DNA from: Adineta vaga
Taxonomy: Eukaryota > Rotifera
Direction of reading: 5' to 3'
Assembly (NCBI GenBank): GCA_021613535.1
Contig: CP075497.1
Location: forward strand, 6,448,001-6,512,000
Length of the DNA: 64,000 bases
The notes below the pieces were generated by a model, which saw nothing but the letters and a program-made list of their open reading frames with translations, was not told the origin of the DNA and made no database searches. The translations under genes were made by a program, and so were the position numbers. Each line of letters begins with the position of its first letter. Position 1 is the first letter of the stretch. Of this stretch, positions 49,401-62,331 are shown piece after piece.

Positions 49401-49983
49401 AAATCATCATCGAAAAAAATACATATTCTAGGTCAATTTTATCTTTCCAGAAACATCAACACAATTCGATACTACTTGTCTTTATATGTTTCAACTAGCA
49501 ACGATACTTTCAATGGTTAAACCATGGAAAAAACATGCAATCTTACGAGTTTTTCTCTGTATTGATGCAATTAATGAGAATGCTCTTCGAGCACATTATT
49601 ATCTCGACGAATTATTGAAACAGCTTCGCATAAATGCACAAACACGAATGATTTCTTGGGAGAATATTACAAGTCTTTTACATAATTCAACATCGAATAT
49701 TGATGATGGTGCAGCAACGATTTCCACTGAACAACAATCGACAACCATAGCAGCAGCATCAAATTCATTTGTTGATGTTAATGATGATTATATTCGAGGT
49801 ATTAATGAACTTATTCGACAACAATGTGATAATACATCATGTCTTTATCTATATTTGCCACGACCACCACGTGATAAATTACTTTCACAACGTTATGTGC
49901 ATATTCTTGACATGTTATCCAAAAACTTACCACCGACTATGTTTGTTCATGGTGTTTCATCTGTGACATGTACACGATTATAA
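46489..49983 (+). CDS. SLC12A9: SLC12A9-like cation-chloride cotransporter family protein
   Basis: An APC-fold, 12-TM transporter-like protein. The cytosolic N-terminus is followed by TM1 (RTIPGVFCPIALSMLAISIF), GAIESGGVYHMISRALGPEF typical of SLC12, FFSAQVIGNGQSVAALVEAL, a glycosylated extracellular loop with several N-x-S/T sites (NNTD, NSST, NYT), GVLFSSIIGLLAGANRVEWG and SACLSGLIGASRILQALSID. The large C-terminal domain reads FWRPQILLLVSNPRSSINLI, KKGGLFILGHV, KFKAFVDMTSAINIRDGV and GLRPNTIILGFYDETTPEDK, which match SLC12A9 (CIP1) better than NKCC/KCC. The tail is Ser/Ala-rich and ends near HGVSSVTCTRL. Short introns split it into about ten exons. SLC12A9 has no settled transport substrate; SLC12A8 is the alternative. 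Confidence 0.9.
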
Positions 49984-52029
49984 TATTGTAACAATTAAAA
50001 CTTGTTTTGTTTCATTTCATTCTTTTTTATTTCGACGACTATTTAATAAGACAATTTGTAACTGTGCATTTTTCTTCTTACATATATATATATTAAATTA
50101 GTAATATTTTGTATATAAAACTGACTGATTGTTCAAGAGAAGTTTAGTACATTTTTTTTATAAGAAACTGATGATCGTATATCATACTTACTAAAATATT
50201 CATGTCAGATCTGCATAAAATAAAGAGCGTTATGTAAAATATGACTATATGAAAAGGAATGAAAGATTTTTGTTTACTAACAGATAGAATATGCGATAGT
50301 CATACCATCAATGAAAGTTAACATTCTAGTAAACTAATGTGGCGTTCCTATATCAACTTGTTCTATTAATTAGTAGAATTTGATAAATTATCTTGAAAAA
50401 TGTTCTAATTCTAATCAATGTTTGAGATATATTGTTAATCACATATTTTTTCTTCTTCTTATTTACTGATTAAGATCAGTCATCAGTGTCGTCAATGATC
50501 AAAACTTAATGTGATGATGCGCTTTTATTTTTTAGATATACAAGCGATTCTTCACGCCTCGTTATCAAGTGATAACAAGAGTTGACAGCTTATATCTCCG
50601 TAGTTCCATCGTCTATCAAACACTTGCAAGTTGAATGAACATTTCAAAACGAAAAATATGTCTCTTCCATTCAGCGATACGTTTGATTTGTATTGAAAGA
50701 TTCCTCGAAATATAATTTAAAGTATTTTATAACAAAGTAGAATAAAACTTGAATAGAATTGTCGGTGGAAAGCAAAACAAATCTTCTCATTTATAAGATT
50801 GATTATCAACTGTATCCAGCATTCATTCGGGATTTCTGATCGATTAGGTGATTTCGTTTTGTCGTGCCAAATGTGACTTATGTCTCGATCGCGCAATCAC
50901 ACCCCGCGAGAGTCGCTCTTTTTTGCCGATGGCACACATCGTTCATGTTTGACAAGTTCCTATACTTCGCTTCGACAATGAACTGAAATATGGCATCAAT
51001 ATGATCAACGTCTCCAAGGAATTGACAATACACATACACAACACTCTCCATTCGTCCGGCGAATGTCGCACGCAATGATTGCGATTTAATTTCCGATCAA
51101 CACTCATGATATGACACATTCATCTAGTACTACTCTCTCTCTCTCTCTCACTTCACTTTTATAAACATCAGATAGTAGTTAGTAAAAGAATGAAGATCAT
51201 TCTTTCCTTTTTTGTTTTAGCAAAAAGAAAACATCTTTAGTTCGATAGATTATTTTTCCATGTCAAATGTTTTGTGTCAGTTCATCTAGTTGAGAGAATA
51301 GATTGACTGGTTTGTTTGTTCAAACAATGTGTCTAATTGATCGTCATCTCCAGGTTTTTCTCGCTATTCTGTATATATATATGTATATGTATCTGTACTC
51401 ATATCGAGTATCCATCGCAGCAGAAAGCGTCCGATGTTTGACCTATATCTTGGTCGTCCCATCACATCGGACATCCCGACAATATCAATCAGGGAGACGT
51501 TCTGCTGTTTAGCCATCGTCCCTTTCTCGTTTCTCTGACCGTCCCTATCTCTATCTATTGTTTTTGCCCTGGCGGATGATGAGCATTTACAGCAATGAAC
51601 AGAAAAAGGAAAAAAGATGAAGACATCCTCGAGCAAGCGAGAACAGATAGATAGCGACCATCTCTTGTCTTCCTTTTCAAGAACAATTATTTGAAGATGC
51701 TATCGAAGGAGAAAGAAGAGGGAGAGAGTAGGAGAGATTGTGAACATTCTGGCGGCGGGCGACCGATGCCCGAGCAACAAAAACAAAACACAAGAGAGGG
51801 AGAGAGAGAGAAGACGACTGTCACTGCTAATCACGCGTCGATGATGTACAACAACAACAGAACACCTTTTTTTCTTTTCTCCCTCTCTGTCTCTCTATCT
51901 GTCTCTCTCTCTCTCCCTTCTCTGTGTCTCTCTCGTTCACATTTGCAGTAGTTGACCATAGGTCAATCAGAGACAGAGATAGAACAACATCCTACAATAA
52001 TTATTTCGTGAGTTAGAAGAGACAAGACG
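49984..52029. other. Intergenic, upstream of basonuclin
   Basis: AT-rich to about 50,500, then more mixed with (CT)n tracts (51131-51150; 51880-51930) and GA-rich runs. This is probably the basonuclin regulatory region and 5' UTR. No exon is supported. Confidence 0.5.
51131..51150. repeat. (CT)n microsatellite
   Basis: CT repeat in the basonuclin upstream region. Confidence 0.9.
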
Positions 52030-55000
52030 ATGGTTGGTTATATGATAAAGAAAAATAAAACGACGGTAAGATAGTTTAAAGTTTCTTCATTTTCTTTTCT
52101 TTTCTTCATTCGTTTTCTTTTTATGTTCTATTTTCTGATGTTTTCATTCGTGCTTTCTATAGAAAAGAGACAGATGACACTTGTCTCATTGGGTGACAGA
52201 ATCGACTAATGAGATTTATGTGCGACGAAATGACATATATAGATAAATATACACATAAGAAATTCCGATGAAGAAGGTGATAAATCAAACAACCACCTTG
52301 TCAAAAGAACGACATCGTTGAAAATCGTTTGTCGACATTGTACGAACGCGTATATACAGATGAAAAGTGACATGAATCGGAAGTTGTTTATGGAAGAACG
52401 TTGACGATGACGATCAACGACGACAACAAGCAAGAGTAGCTTTTCTTCTCTCGTCGTCAGCATCATATTGAGAACGAAGCCCATCATGGCAATTTGTCAT
52501 TTTTGACGTGCTTATCACTAAATTCATTTTTACGTAGAACAAGCACGTACATACACATACACACATACACATTCGCATCGACATCGACACAAAAAAAGGA
52601 GAAGAAGAAGATGAAGGAGAAAAGGCAAAAAAATCGTGGCTCACAAGGAAAAGAACATGATTGAGGGTCAGAACAAGCAATTGAGCGTATGCAGTACAGC
52701 GTACAAGTGCAGAAATAAGGAAAAGAAGAGCAGCCGATCTAGCTGTCTGTCTCATTAGAACCCTAGTGTCATCCGTGACCACCCGTTGGTCTCTCTTTCT
52801 TTCTCACTGGTAGTTCATTATTTTCTTCTCGTGTTGTTGTTCTAATCGCCGACACATGTTTTCGCATGTCGATGCTATAGACATGCATCCAAATACATAC
52901 ACACACACACAGATGAGGTCGTTGTGATCAATCACCATGGACACTTACTAATTTTTACAATCGATGACATTGTTCTCTCCTATGTGTGATGGGACAGACA
53001 CCTGTGTCTATGCATATGTATTTGAAATATTTTCTTCTGTCTGTTTTCGATTAAGGAAAAAAGAAAGACAGCGAAGTCAAAGAAAATGAATGACGAATGA
53101 GGCACAAGTGTAGTTTGAATTGATAAGACCTGCTGTGTCTTCTTTTCTTCATCTTCTTTTCATCGGTTTCTTTTCTTCGTTTTTTTCTTCTTCATCTTAT
53201 TGCCTTTTTATAACAATCAATTCGCTTGTTTGAAATGACATCATTTGCCTTTTTTGTCTTTTGCTAATTCGAAGTTAATGTTTTTGCTCATCAAACGAAA
53301 AATTGTATCTGTTCGATCGTATGTGTGTGAGTGTGCATCTCAAATTTCTATCAAGAAGAAACCCTGATGTGATGAAAAGCACAATGTGTGTGTGTTTATG
53401 TCATCACCAGAAGCATCAGCAGCCGTACGAAAATTCCACTGATAAGCACGATGTTTGTATGCGCGAAAAAAGAACGCAGAAGAAGAGAACGACGACGAAA
53501 TAAACGGTGTAAGATGCGAGAACAAGAGCAAGAGAGAAGAAAAGTTGTAAAAGAAAAAAGTGTGAGTGTCGAATACGTGCGACCAATCGAAATTGCTCGA
53601 TGCTGCATTGTCATTCGTCGCCTTAATCGAAATAACACTGAAGTAGGAAGAGAGAGAGAGAGGGAAGAGAAGAATAAGAGAAGAAAAAAATAGAAAAAAA
53701 GTTGTCGTGCGTGCTTGTATGTTTGTGACTGTCACATTGGTTCGTCGCACGCACACAAACACTCTAAAAGAATGAAGGTAGTAAGAGAAAAGGCGTAAGA
53801 CAAAACTTCCTTAAATACTAACTGTCAAATGTTTTTTTTTATTTATTTTCTTTAGACTCTATTAAAGTGTAACATTGCTGATTGTCAATGTGAACAGTTT
53901 TTTCCGGGGAATAGTTGTGATCTATCAGTACGTTCATGTGACGAATGTAAACATAGTTTTGTCAATCATGGTAAGTTTTTCTTCGAAGATAATGATGAAA
54001 TTTATGCAATAGTTCTATTGTCATATCTTGTTTTTTTCTCTAATATAGTTATCAATTTAAATGAATTAGATACTGACGATATAATTAAACATTTAACTGC
54101 CGAACATATTTATAAGTTATGTACACTTTGTTTATATGGTACAACGGTTATTTCACCACGAATAAAAATTTTACTTGATCATATATTAGATACATTAACT
54201 CAAGCTGAACGAGATAATATTTTAAAATCATTAAAATGGTCTATTGATGATTATGAGAAATCTTATATAGAACATGTATGTATGATTTGAATTATTTATC
54301 AATGAAAATTTTCTACCTTTCTATCTTTATCCAGACGCGTTGTACCAGAATGAACACCAGCTTTTTTTTTGTTCCTATATTGACCGAAAGAAATCAATCT
54401 TTACTCTCTCCCTCTTGTGCTTGACTAATGTGAACTCAATTACGAAGAGATGAAATATGATCCGTAGTTTTTTTCCTTCTTCTTTGTCCATTGACCAACG
54501 ATCTCTCGATCGAGAGAATTATTTGTCAATGAACCGGATAATTTCCTCTTCTCTGGACCTTCATATGTACCATATCAATCTACATTCATCCATGAACTTG
54601 TGACTATTTTTGAAGTAGTATCTCGAGCAGATAGGAAGAAAAAAATCTCATCAAAATGATGGTTTAGGTTCGTCACTGTTTTTTTGTCTGGGATTTGTCA
54701 TTTTTGAAATTGCATCGTCTTTTTTATGATACAAACCAGAATGCGATAAGTGTAATCATGAAGGATGATGCCCGACATCGAATGTCATGCAATCGATTGA
54801 TCTTTGTATGCACCGTATTTATTATATACTTGTCGATGAGCTGTTCTATTTGACTACCGACACCTTCAATAGAACAACGTAAGGTTTGATCACAAATGTG
54901 TCAAGTGTCGACTATGTAACTTCGATAGTTTTGTTGTTTCTTTTTTTAATTTTCCTTATTGAAATTATCAATTCAATGTTAATTATTATCTTTTTTCTAT

Positions 55001-56255
55001 TATATAGAATTTCAATAGTTCGTCATCAAATTTCAATTTAATAATGCCATCGTCCGATGAAGAAGATCAATATTTATTACCCCAATTTCTTCGTTTTGAA
55101 TCGACTCGTTTACTTGCACAATATTTTCTTCAAGTAGCTCAACATCAAAATCAACAACAACAACAGCAACAACGTATTTCTCCACATTGTCCATCATCAA
55201 ATGGTCGTTCACCATCACCACCAGCCACTGAATCCAAACCAATGCGTCTTCCAACAGCAGCACTCTGTGTCCCTACTCCATTATTACCTCCTGCACCAAC
55301 ATTATCATCAGCTACAACACCAAACATGTTACTTCGTCCTCCAGGACCATTTCCATTCTCATCGCCATGGCCTTCAACTGATTTACAAATGATGAATCTT
55401 TTAATGGCTCAATTATCCAATCCTTTAATGATGAATTATGATTTTCGTCGTATTGGAAACAATCTTTTACCAACAGCAGCTGCTGCCGCTGCCGCTGCTG
55501 CTGCGGCTGCATCAAATCTTTCTTCCCTATCAGTTCCATTAAAAAATGAACAAACCAACGGTAAACATTATGATTTACCTGAAATAAACAATAATGATAT
55601 CGAAAGAAAAAGTTCTAACAAACGTAAACGTCTTTGTTCACCATTAAATCTTTCAACAACATCACGTTCTCCAACTGAACTACCAGCATCAACAGAATCT
55701 ATTGGACGAATTTCTGATAGTTCATTATCATCATCAAGCAGTTTAACAAATAATAATCATAATAATAATAACAACAATCATCACCACAACAATTCACATT
55801 CAAATCATTCATCGACAACAACAACAGCATCATCACGTAAACGTCTTTCATTGAGTGAACAACGTATTCTAGTTAGTCCACATGGAAAAAAGCGTGTTCA
55901 ATGTAATGTTTGTATGAAAACATTTTGTGACAAAGGTGCCCTTAAAATACATTTTTCGGCCGTACATTTACGTGAAATGCATCGTTGTACAACACCTGGC
56001 TGTACAATGATGTTCTCTTCACGTCGTTCACGAAATCGTCATTCAGCAAATCCAAATCCCAAATTACATCTACCAAGACCAAATGCAATGTCTCATCGTT
56101 ATCATACAACTGGTCCGATTATATCTGATGGTAAACATCAATCACAAGTTAATTTATATTTAGATGATGAAGATGATAACATTTCATCGAATATTTCTTC
56201 ATCAATTGATGATCAACAAGAAGATGATCGAGCAGATGAAGAACTTGTATCATAA
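52030..56255 (+). CDS. BNC2: Basonuclin (BNC1/2-type) zinc-finger protein, one finger pair
   Basis: A nuclear C2H2 factor of the basonuclin/disconnected group. Exons are 52030-52065 ([12 protein letters not shown]), 53856-53970, 54049-54275 and 55008-56255, all phase-consistent. The N-terminal basonuclin module is clear: [16 protein letters not shown] and [11 protein letters not shown] parallel the vertebrate CTLVNCSCE..PG and [28 protein letters not shown] and [13 protein letters not shown] match RLKILLDRLFSVL and [21 protein letters not shown] matches LQQFLRFG. A long low-complexity region (Gln, Ala x14, Asn, His) and a [18 protein letters not shown] stretch follow. Then comes one paired finger: [20 protein letters not shown] and [20 protein letters not shown]. 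Vertebrate basonuclins have three such pairs; this one ends soon after the first. The first exon is the least certain part. Confidence 0.9.
55158..55176. repeat. CAA/CAG coding microsatellite in basonuclin
   Basis: Polyglutamine-encoding triplet tract within the basonuclin exon. A GCN polyalanine tract (55476-55510) and an AAY/CAY Asn/His tract (55750-55795) follow further on. Confidence 0.8.
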
Positions 56256-57508
56256 AACATGAAAACAACAAATATAAAATAAATGAAACTCAAATTTAAA
56301 TCAAACTATTCTTTCCATTTACATTTCCAAGTTCTCTTTTCTTTTCCTTTTTTTTGCGCGCTTGTATTGTTGTCTTTTCTTTTTCTCTCATTTTTGTCTT
56401 CTCTCTTTACTTACAAATATATATATACATTGAAAAAATTTGCAATCTGTACTCTTCTAATTTTTCCCATATCGATGATGAGGATAGTTGACAAGAATAA
56501 ACGATGGATATGTACGTCAAGTTTTATTTGTATACATAGAAGAGAGATTAATTGAAGTATGTTTGTCAACGCTTACGGGGTAAGACAACCTGACGTTTGT
56601 ATTCCCATCGCATTGACCCTTGTCCAACCCTAATGACTTGTTTTTTTGTGCCATCTTTTGTGTTATCTACCGATTGTTCATCAAACAAATGAGCAAACAT
56701 ACGCGTTGTCTATTCTAATGACAATCAGTGTTGACCTTAAAAATTGATTGGTTAGAACTATATTTCTTTTCTGTTTCGTCACTATATATGCATATGAAAG
56801 TCGATCTCTGTTGATATCATTGTGCCGTGTGATTTTTAATGAATTGATTGACTTGCGCGCGTGTGTTTGGGCGATCGAGTGACGTCGGTCGTTTTATGAT
56901 TGTGTCGATGAGTTGTACACCTCTTTTTCTCCTTTTTCTCGTTATTAGTTATGGCAAGGATGCGAAACAACTGAATGAAACATGTGTCGTGATTCGTTTC
57001 AAATATTTCATATAAACTATTCATCTCTTATATAACAATGAAAAGTGAAACGATCAGTACAGTATTATCTTGAGTTAAGAATTCAAAGTGCACATTTTTA
57101 AAATGTCAAGAATTCATCATTTTCTCTTACAAAATCGCTCTATCAGATCAATTAACACAAAGAAAAGAAAAACGCATACTTCAAACACCTATATTATATA
57201 TTTTCTATTTCATCAGTAACTAAAACAAGGTCAATAATGAAAATGTTGACATTAATGACACTGTCCATACGAAGAATAGGCGAACTGATGTCTATTACTA
57301 TTGATTTTCCAGCTGGTGCTTGCTTATTAACATTGATAAGTTTCAACTTATGGAGACAGTAGAAAAACTTGTTTATCTTTTCAATTGAAAAGAAAAGAAA
57401 AGAAAAGAAAAAAATTGTTTGTTTTTTTTTATTTAAAAAGATTTTTCCGATTTCCAAAGGAAGTAAACAATTCTTCATGATAAAGAGCAAAAATTTTCAA
57501 TTAAAAAT
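56256..57508. other. Intergenic, basonuclin to peptide gene
   Basis: Convergent 3' flanks with pyrimidine-rich stretches and an AAAAG pentamer repeat near 57391-57412. No exon is supported. Confidence 0.5.
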
Positions 57509-57821
57509 TTATTTAATGAAACTAAGTTCATCTGGAGAATAATTTTCATTTGAACGTGTACCATAGAATTTTGAACGTTTGTAATATCGACTTAAAATAG
57601 AGTTAAAACCATATGGATCATATTCTTCTCGACGTACTACACGTGCATTGACAACATTTGATAAAGAATGGGTGTCCACAGACGAGAGAGGTGTATGCTG
57701 AAAAGCATCGGTAAATGTCACTGCCAAAAGAGCAATGAGAACAAGAAGATACACTGAAATTACCAATATGAAATTTAAAAGAGGAAAAAAATCGTTGGTA
57801 TTTTATCATACCTAGTCGCAT
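57509..57821 (-). CDS. Candidate secreted peptide (neuropeptide-like) precursor
   Basis: Two exons joined by a 59-nt intron give MRLVYLLVLIALLAVTFTDA, a clean signal peptide, then about 70 residues without cysteine. Dibasic sites occur at VVRREEYDPYGF and RYYKRSKFYGTRS, which could release a Tyr-rich peptide beginning EEYDPYGFNSILSRYY and a C-terminal piece. There is no Gly for amidation before the KR. The start at 57821 is the first ATG and splitting the codon after MRL restores the frame. I recognise no family. It is the upstream neighbour, divergent over 0.9 kb, of BUD23. A small secreted non-neural peptide is equally possible. Confidence 0.55.
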
Positions 57822-58718
57822 TGTTAAGGATTTTTGATAGTTGACGCTGAGATGTGTTTAATATATATTCAATTTGTTCTTTATGATTCTTATCGAATAC
57901 GTTACATATTTATATAGTTAATTCTTTTCAGTAATGCGTAGGGCTAAAACAATTTTCTATGAGTAGCACTTCAGTGAATACTAGGAATAAGAAAACTAGT
58001 TAACACAAAGAAGATGCAATTTCATAAAGTAGTTCTATTCAATTATATTAAGAAAAGGATATATTTGTGAACTGAAAATACTTTTTCTAATTACATTAGA
58101 ATTGGTTTGATTATCATGTTTTTTTTCATGTGACATACAGACACGTAACACACTATTCATGAATTGACAGACAATATTAATCAGTTTGCCAAATTTGATT
58201 ATCTAGTCGACATGTCAAGATGATCATATTAGTCTTTTTTTCTGAAAACTATCAGAATGACAATATCAATACTAATTCTAATAAAATATGATTTTATTTT
58301 TCATGAACAAAAATCTTCTCGCGTAGATCAAGTACATTCTTGTATCTAATTATTAATTTATATATCGCCATAACGACTTGAGATGAAATCGTGCTTTTCT
58401 ATTTCACTGAACAAGGTATAAAGAGATTTCTTTTCATCAATTGCTCTCTCTAGTTAATAAAACAATGACATTTTACGGAATATTTTTGTATTTAAAGTGT
58501 TTAGAACGATCCCAATTTTGTCAAGAAAGGACATTCAAAAAATTCAATAATTTGATCTACTATATTATTCTACAGCGTCATCTGTCGTTTTCATCTATAG
58601 ATTGCTTCCTTTTATTCTCCAATAAAACTTCATTTGTAAACTACTACTAGCTATTCTCGTCTATCGAAAGACGATCGATTTTCGTAATATTAATATAGTT
58701 TATAACGAAAATTATTTA
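57822..58718. other. Divergent spacer, peptide gene / BUD23
   Basis: AT-rich. It must contain both promoters if each gene has its own. The open frame at 58441-58650 lacks any protein feature. Confidence 0.5.
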
Positions 58719-60144
58719 ATGGCATCTAAACGACCAGAACATCAAGGCCCACCGGACATTGTACGATACAATAGAATAAATATTATACAATATATATATA
58801 TATACATGTATTTGTTTTAGTTCTACAATGAAAACGAAGCTCGAAAATATTCACAAAAGTAAATATTCGATATTTCTCAATGGTAAACAGACGAAGAATT
58901 TTCTTTTAGTACACATATTATTGATGTACAAACGAAATTATCTGAACGTGCTATTGAATTACTCAATCTACCTGATGAAGAATCTTGTTTAGTACTTGAT
59001 ATTGGGTAAGACAATGACTTCATTTCTTCGTATTTATTAAATTTTGTTTTTCGTTTAGATGTGGATCTGGTTTAAGTGGAGAAGTTCTAACAGACTTAGG
59101 TCATCAATGGTTTGGATTAGATATATCTACAGCAATGTTAGGTTTGTATTTTATTACAATGAATTGTTGATAGGATTTCTTTAGAATTATGTAGATGTAG
59201 CACAAGAACGAGAAGTTGAAGGTGAACTTGTCTTAGGAGATATTGGTTATGGTATGCCATTTCGTGCTGGATCATTCGATGGTGCGATTAGGTATTGAAT
59301 AGACAATTAAATGAAAAACAATAAGATAAGAAATATAATTGTTGCTTTAGTATTTCAGCATTACAGTGGTTATGTCAAGCTGATAAAAGTTATCATAATC
59401 CAGTAAAACGACTTTATAAGTTTTTTGCGACACTTTATAGTTGTCTAGTAATTGACATTGAAAATTAATTTGTTTGAAATTGTTTCATGATTTTTTTTCT
59501 TTCAGGCTCGTGGAGCTCGTGCAGTACTTCAATTCTATCCGGAAACACCAAATCAAGTAGAATTTCTTTTGTTTGTTAAGATCTTAATCTCTTTTATTTT
59601 TTTTTCTCCTTGAGGTCGATATGATTACACAACAAGCAATGAAAGCTGGTTTTACTGGTGGTCTTGTTGTTGATTATCCGAATAGTACTCGCGCAAAGAA
59701 GTATGTCATAAACGATGATGAATATATTTGTTAATTTAATCTCGTAAAAAGAATGTTTTTATGTTTGTTTGCTGGTGGACAAGTTCAACAATTACCGAAA
59801 GGTTTAACAGGTGAAGAAGGTAGTGAAGATGTTCCAACACAAGCACGTTTTGATAAACAACGGTAATGTAAAGAATTAAAATGTCACAAAGAAGAATAAA
59901 AGTTAGAATGTTTCATTTATAATAGACAACGTTACAAAGATCTTCGTGGAAAATCATTGAAAAAGAGTCGAACATGGATTTTAGATAAAAAAGAACGTTG
60001 GAGAAACAAAGGAAGGTATGTATTTCAATGATTTGAAGAGAAAAAAGAAAAAAAGAATGATTTTGAAATGTGATTATTTTTTACTTTAGAGATGTTCGAC
60101 CGGATTCAAAATATACGGCACGCAGACGACCGAAACCTTTTTGA
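58719..60144 (+). CDS. BUD23: BUD23 18S rRNA (guanine-N7) methyltransferase
   Basis: A SAM-dependent methyltransferase (human WBSCR22) that modifies 18S rRNA during small-subunit maturation with TRMT112. The protein starts [14 protein letters not shown], continues [13 protein letters not shown] and [20 protein letters not shown], then motif [19 protein letters not shown]. Further on are [39 protein letters not shown] and [18 protein letters not shown]. The C-terminal nuclear signal region is [20 protein letters not shown] followed by RRRPKPF. About ten introns of 45-70 nt are present. The family hallmarks, including the basic tail, are complete. Confidence 0.95.
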
Positions 60145-62331
60145 ATCATGTTTTTCTTGTCATCTCTGTTTTTGTTTTCGACAAAAAGAAGAAAGTAATA
60201 CGATTCATTTGCATTGCAGTAAATGAAATCATAAACAAGGCTTATCTTTTTAATTTAATTAGAAATAATAGATAACGATGGGCTAAAGATTTTCCTGCAA
60301 AGAAAACCTGGTTGTTTCTAAACAGATAGAAATTTTGTTAACTTGAGAAGTTCCATCCAAAAAGTCCAAATTTCAAATATATAAGTAATAGTACATGTTA
60401 TTGATGGTTAAAAGTTGGAAAAGATCGTATTTCCAACAAAAAAAAAACGTCGATGTCCATTTTAAATGCGAACTCGATGAATACTACCATACTCGTGACA
60501 GCTTATTCATAGTTTTATATCTGCGATCATTGATTTTGTTTTCAAAGATGAAACGTTTGCAAGCAAGACAGTTGACCCTATTGAACGCGCATGCATTCAA
60601 CTCCAATCACTGTTATGAAAATCAGGGTCACGAGGCTAAACGTTTTATTTCCACTTCAGAAAGCATTTTCATTCCATCAAAGAATTCTGTTTATTTGAGG
60701 AACTTCAAAGATATTGATTTGTGCCGAAAAAAAACCTCCTTTCATTTTGTTGCATCCGCTCATGCTATATATACATACATTGTTGTTCAATGACTTTGTT
60801 CATTGTGCATAACCTCATAGTAATGTTTGAACTTTCAGTATAAAGCGTCTATCCGCTGTTGACGTTCACAAAAAAGTAAATAGTCATTTATCTGAAATAT
60901 TCTCTCGAACCTTATTTCAATTCATGTATAGACAAATCTAAGATCGCTTTCTTTCCAAAAGAATCTCAAGTTCTATTTCTTTTGTTCAAAGAAAGTCATC
61001 GTATATCTCAGTACTTTTTTAGATCATATTCGGATGACATTAAAGATCAGGCTAGACATAGGAACATAATTTATTCGATTATTATTCATCATCTAGAAAG
61101 AAATTCAGATCATTTGAGAGATGTGGGATTAATTATAAAAGACATTGTCTTTCGTAACTTAGAATATCAGAGAACAGAACTAGTTCTTGACACTCATCAT
61201 TATTAACGTTTCTTTTTTCATCTAATGAAAATTTCTATTCATTTTTATGAACAGACAGAAAGTAGAAGTTCATTGTAAATACTCGCATTTATTTATTTCT
61301 TATTGTTTTTTCACTTAACACGAATAAGTAACTTAAAAATAGATTTTTCTCTACTTGTATTCATATGTAAACAGAGATTCTCGTTGAATTATATAATCAA
61401 TAGAATAAGACTTCAAATATTCATTGAATTTCCTCTTGGAAAAGGAAACACAATTATATACAAGTTTACATTACTAGGAAATGTTTTTCTTGTCCGCAAA
61501 TTACTGATATTTACATTTTAGTCATTTCTTCTAATAGAATAGCTCTTCAAATCAAAATAATTCATGAGTTTCTATTTTTATTCACATCGTCGACAACATC
61601 AGACGTAGAATATCTCTTATTATCATATTAGTTCATGTACTGTACTTTAGAATAATTGTGTATCACTATTAACTTATGCAAACTCTAAAATATGAGTGTA
61701 ATTCACGAGAGAGTATCTTCGTTAACTACTCATCGTATAAAATAATATATATATATATATATATATTTCCGACATTTATACTATTCTAAGAAAAACGAGA
61801 AAGTATCCGTGATTCTCCTGCTTTTTTTTCCTTTATAATTAAATATAACTTACTAACACACGTTTCTTTCTCTTTTTTTGTAGATATATTTAATAAAGTT
61901 CATGTAACAAATCAAACTATGTGCTATGAACTTAACAGTCAATTATGATCTTTCTATATGGGATAGGACATTTCTATGCAAAACATCTCAATTACATTTG
62001 TCATTTTTTTCAGCTCGATAGTCTTTCTAATGTAATTAGATTTTTCTTTTTTCAATGACAAAATATTTAATCAATTTATGTGTAGCCAAGGGAGTACACG
62101 AAGTAGCTTATTTCAATTATTTGCAGTCGATCTTAACAAGCACATACATAGGAATGATTTGATCATAGATTAGTCAAACGAAGAAAAGAAAAAGAATCTA
62201 ACAAAGTAGAAAAGAAACGTTCATATATGTTTGTCTTTTAGATTATTAACAAAAACTATTGCAGATATACAACTTTACAGGTTCGATGATATTTTAAATC
62301 AATTATTTCTATGAAAGATTTTATTTTTCAG
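60145..62331. other. Intergenic, BUD23 to peptide precursor
   Basis: AT-rich, 2.2 kb. Open frames at 60395-60793 (132 aa) and 60982-61206 show no domain, repeat or signal peptide and are probably chance, though the first is long for this composition. A (TA)n run lies at 61745-61766. Confidence 0.45.
61745..61766. repeat. (TA)n microsatellite
   Basis: TA dinucleotide run in intergenic DNA. Confidence 0.9.

Noticed and set aside
53303-53762. Overlapping open frames on both strands before the basonuclin second exon
   Set aside because: They lie in a GA/CT-rich intron; composition explains the frames and no homology is visible.
60395-60793. 132-aa open frame as a novel gene
   Set aside because: No signal peptide, domain, repeat or splice partner; amino-acid use looks like translated AT-rich noise. 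Transcript data would be needed to revive it.
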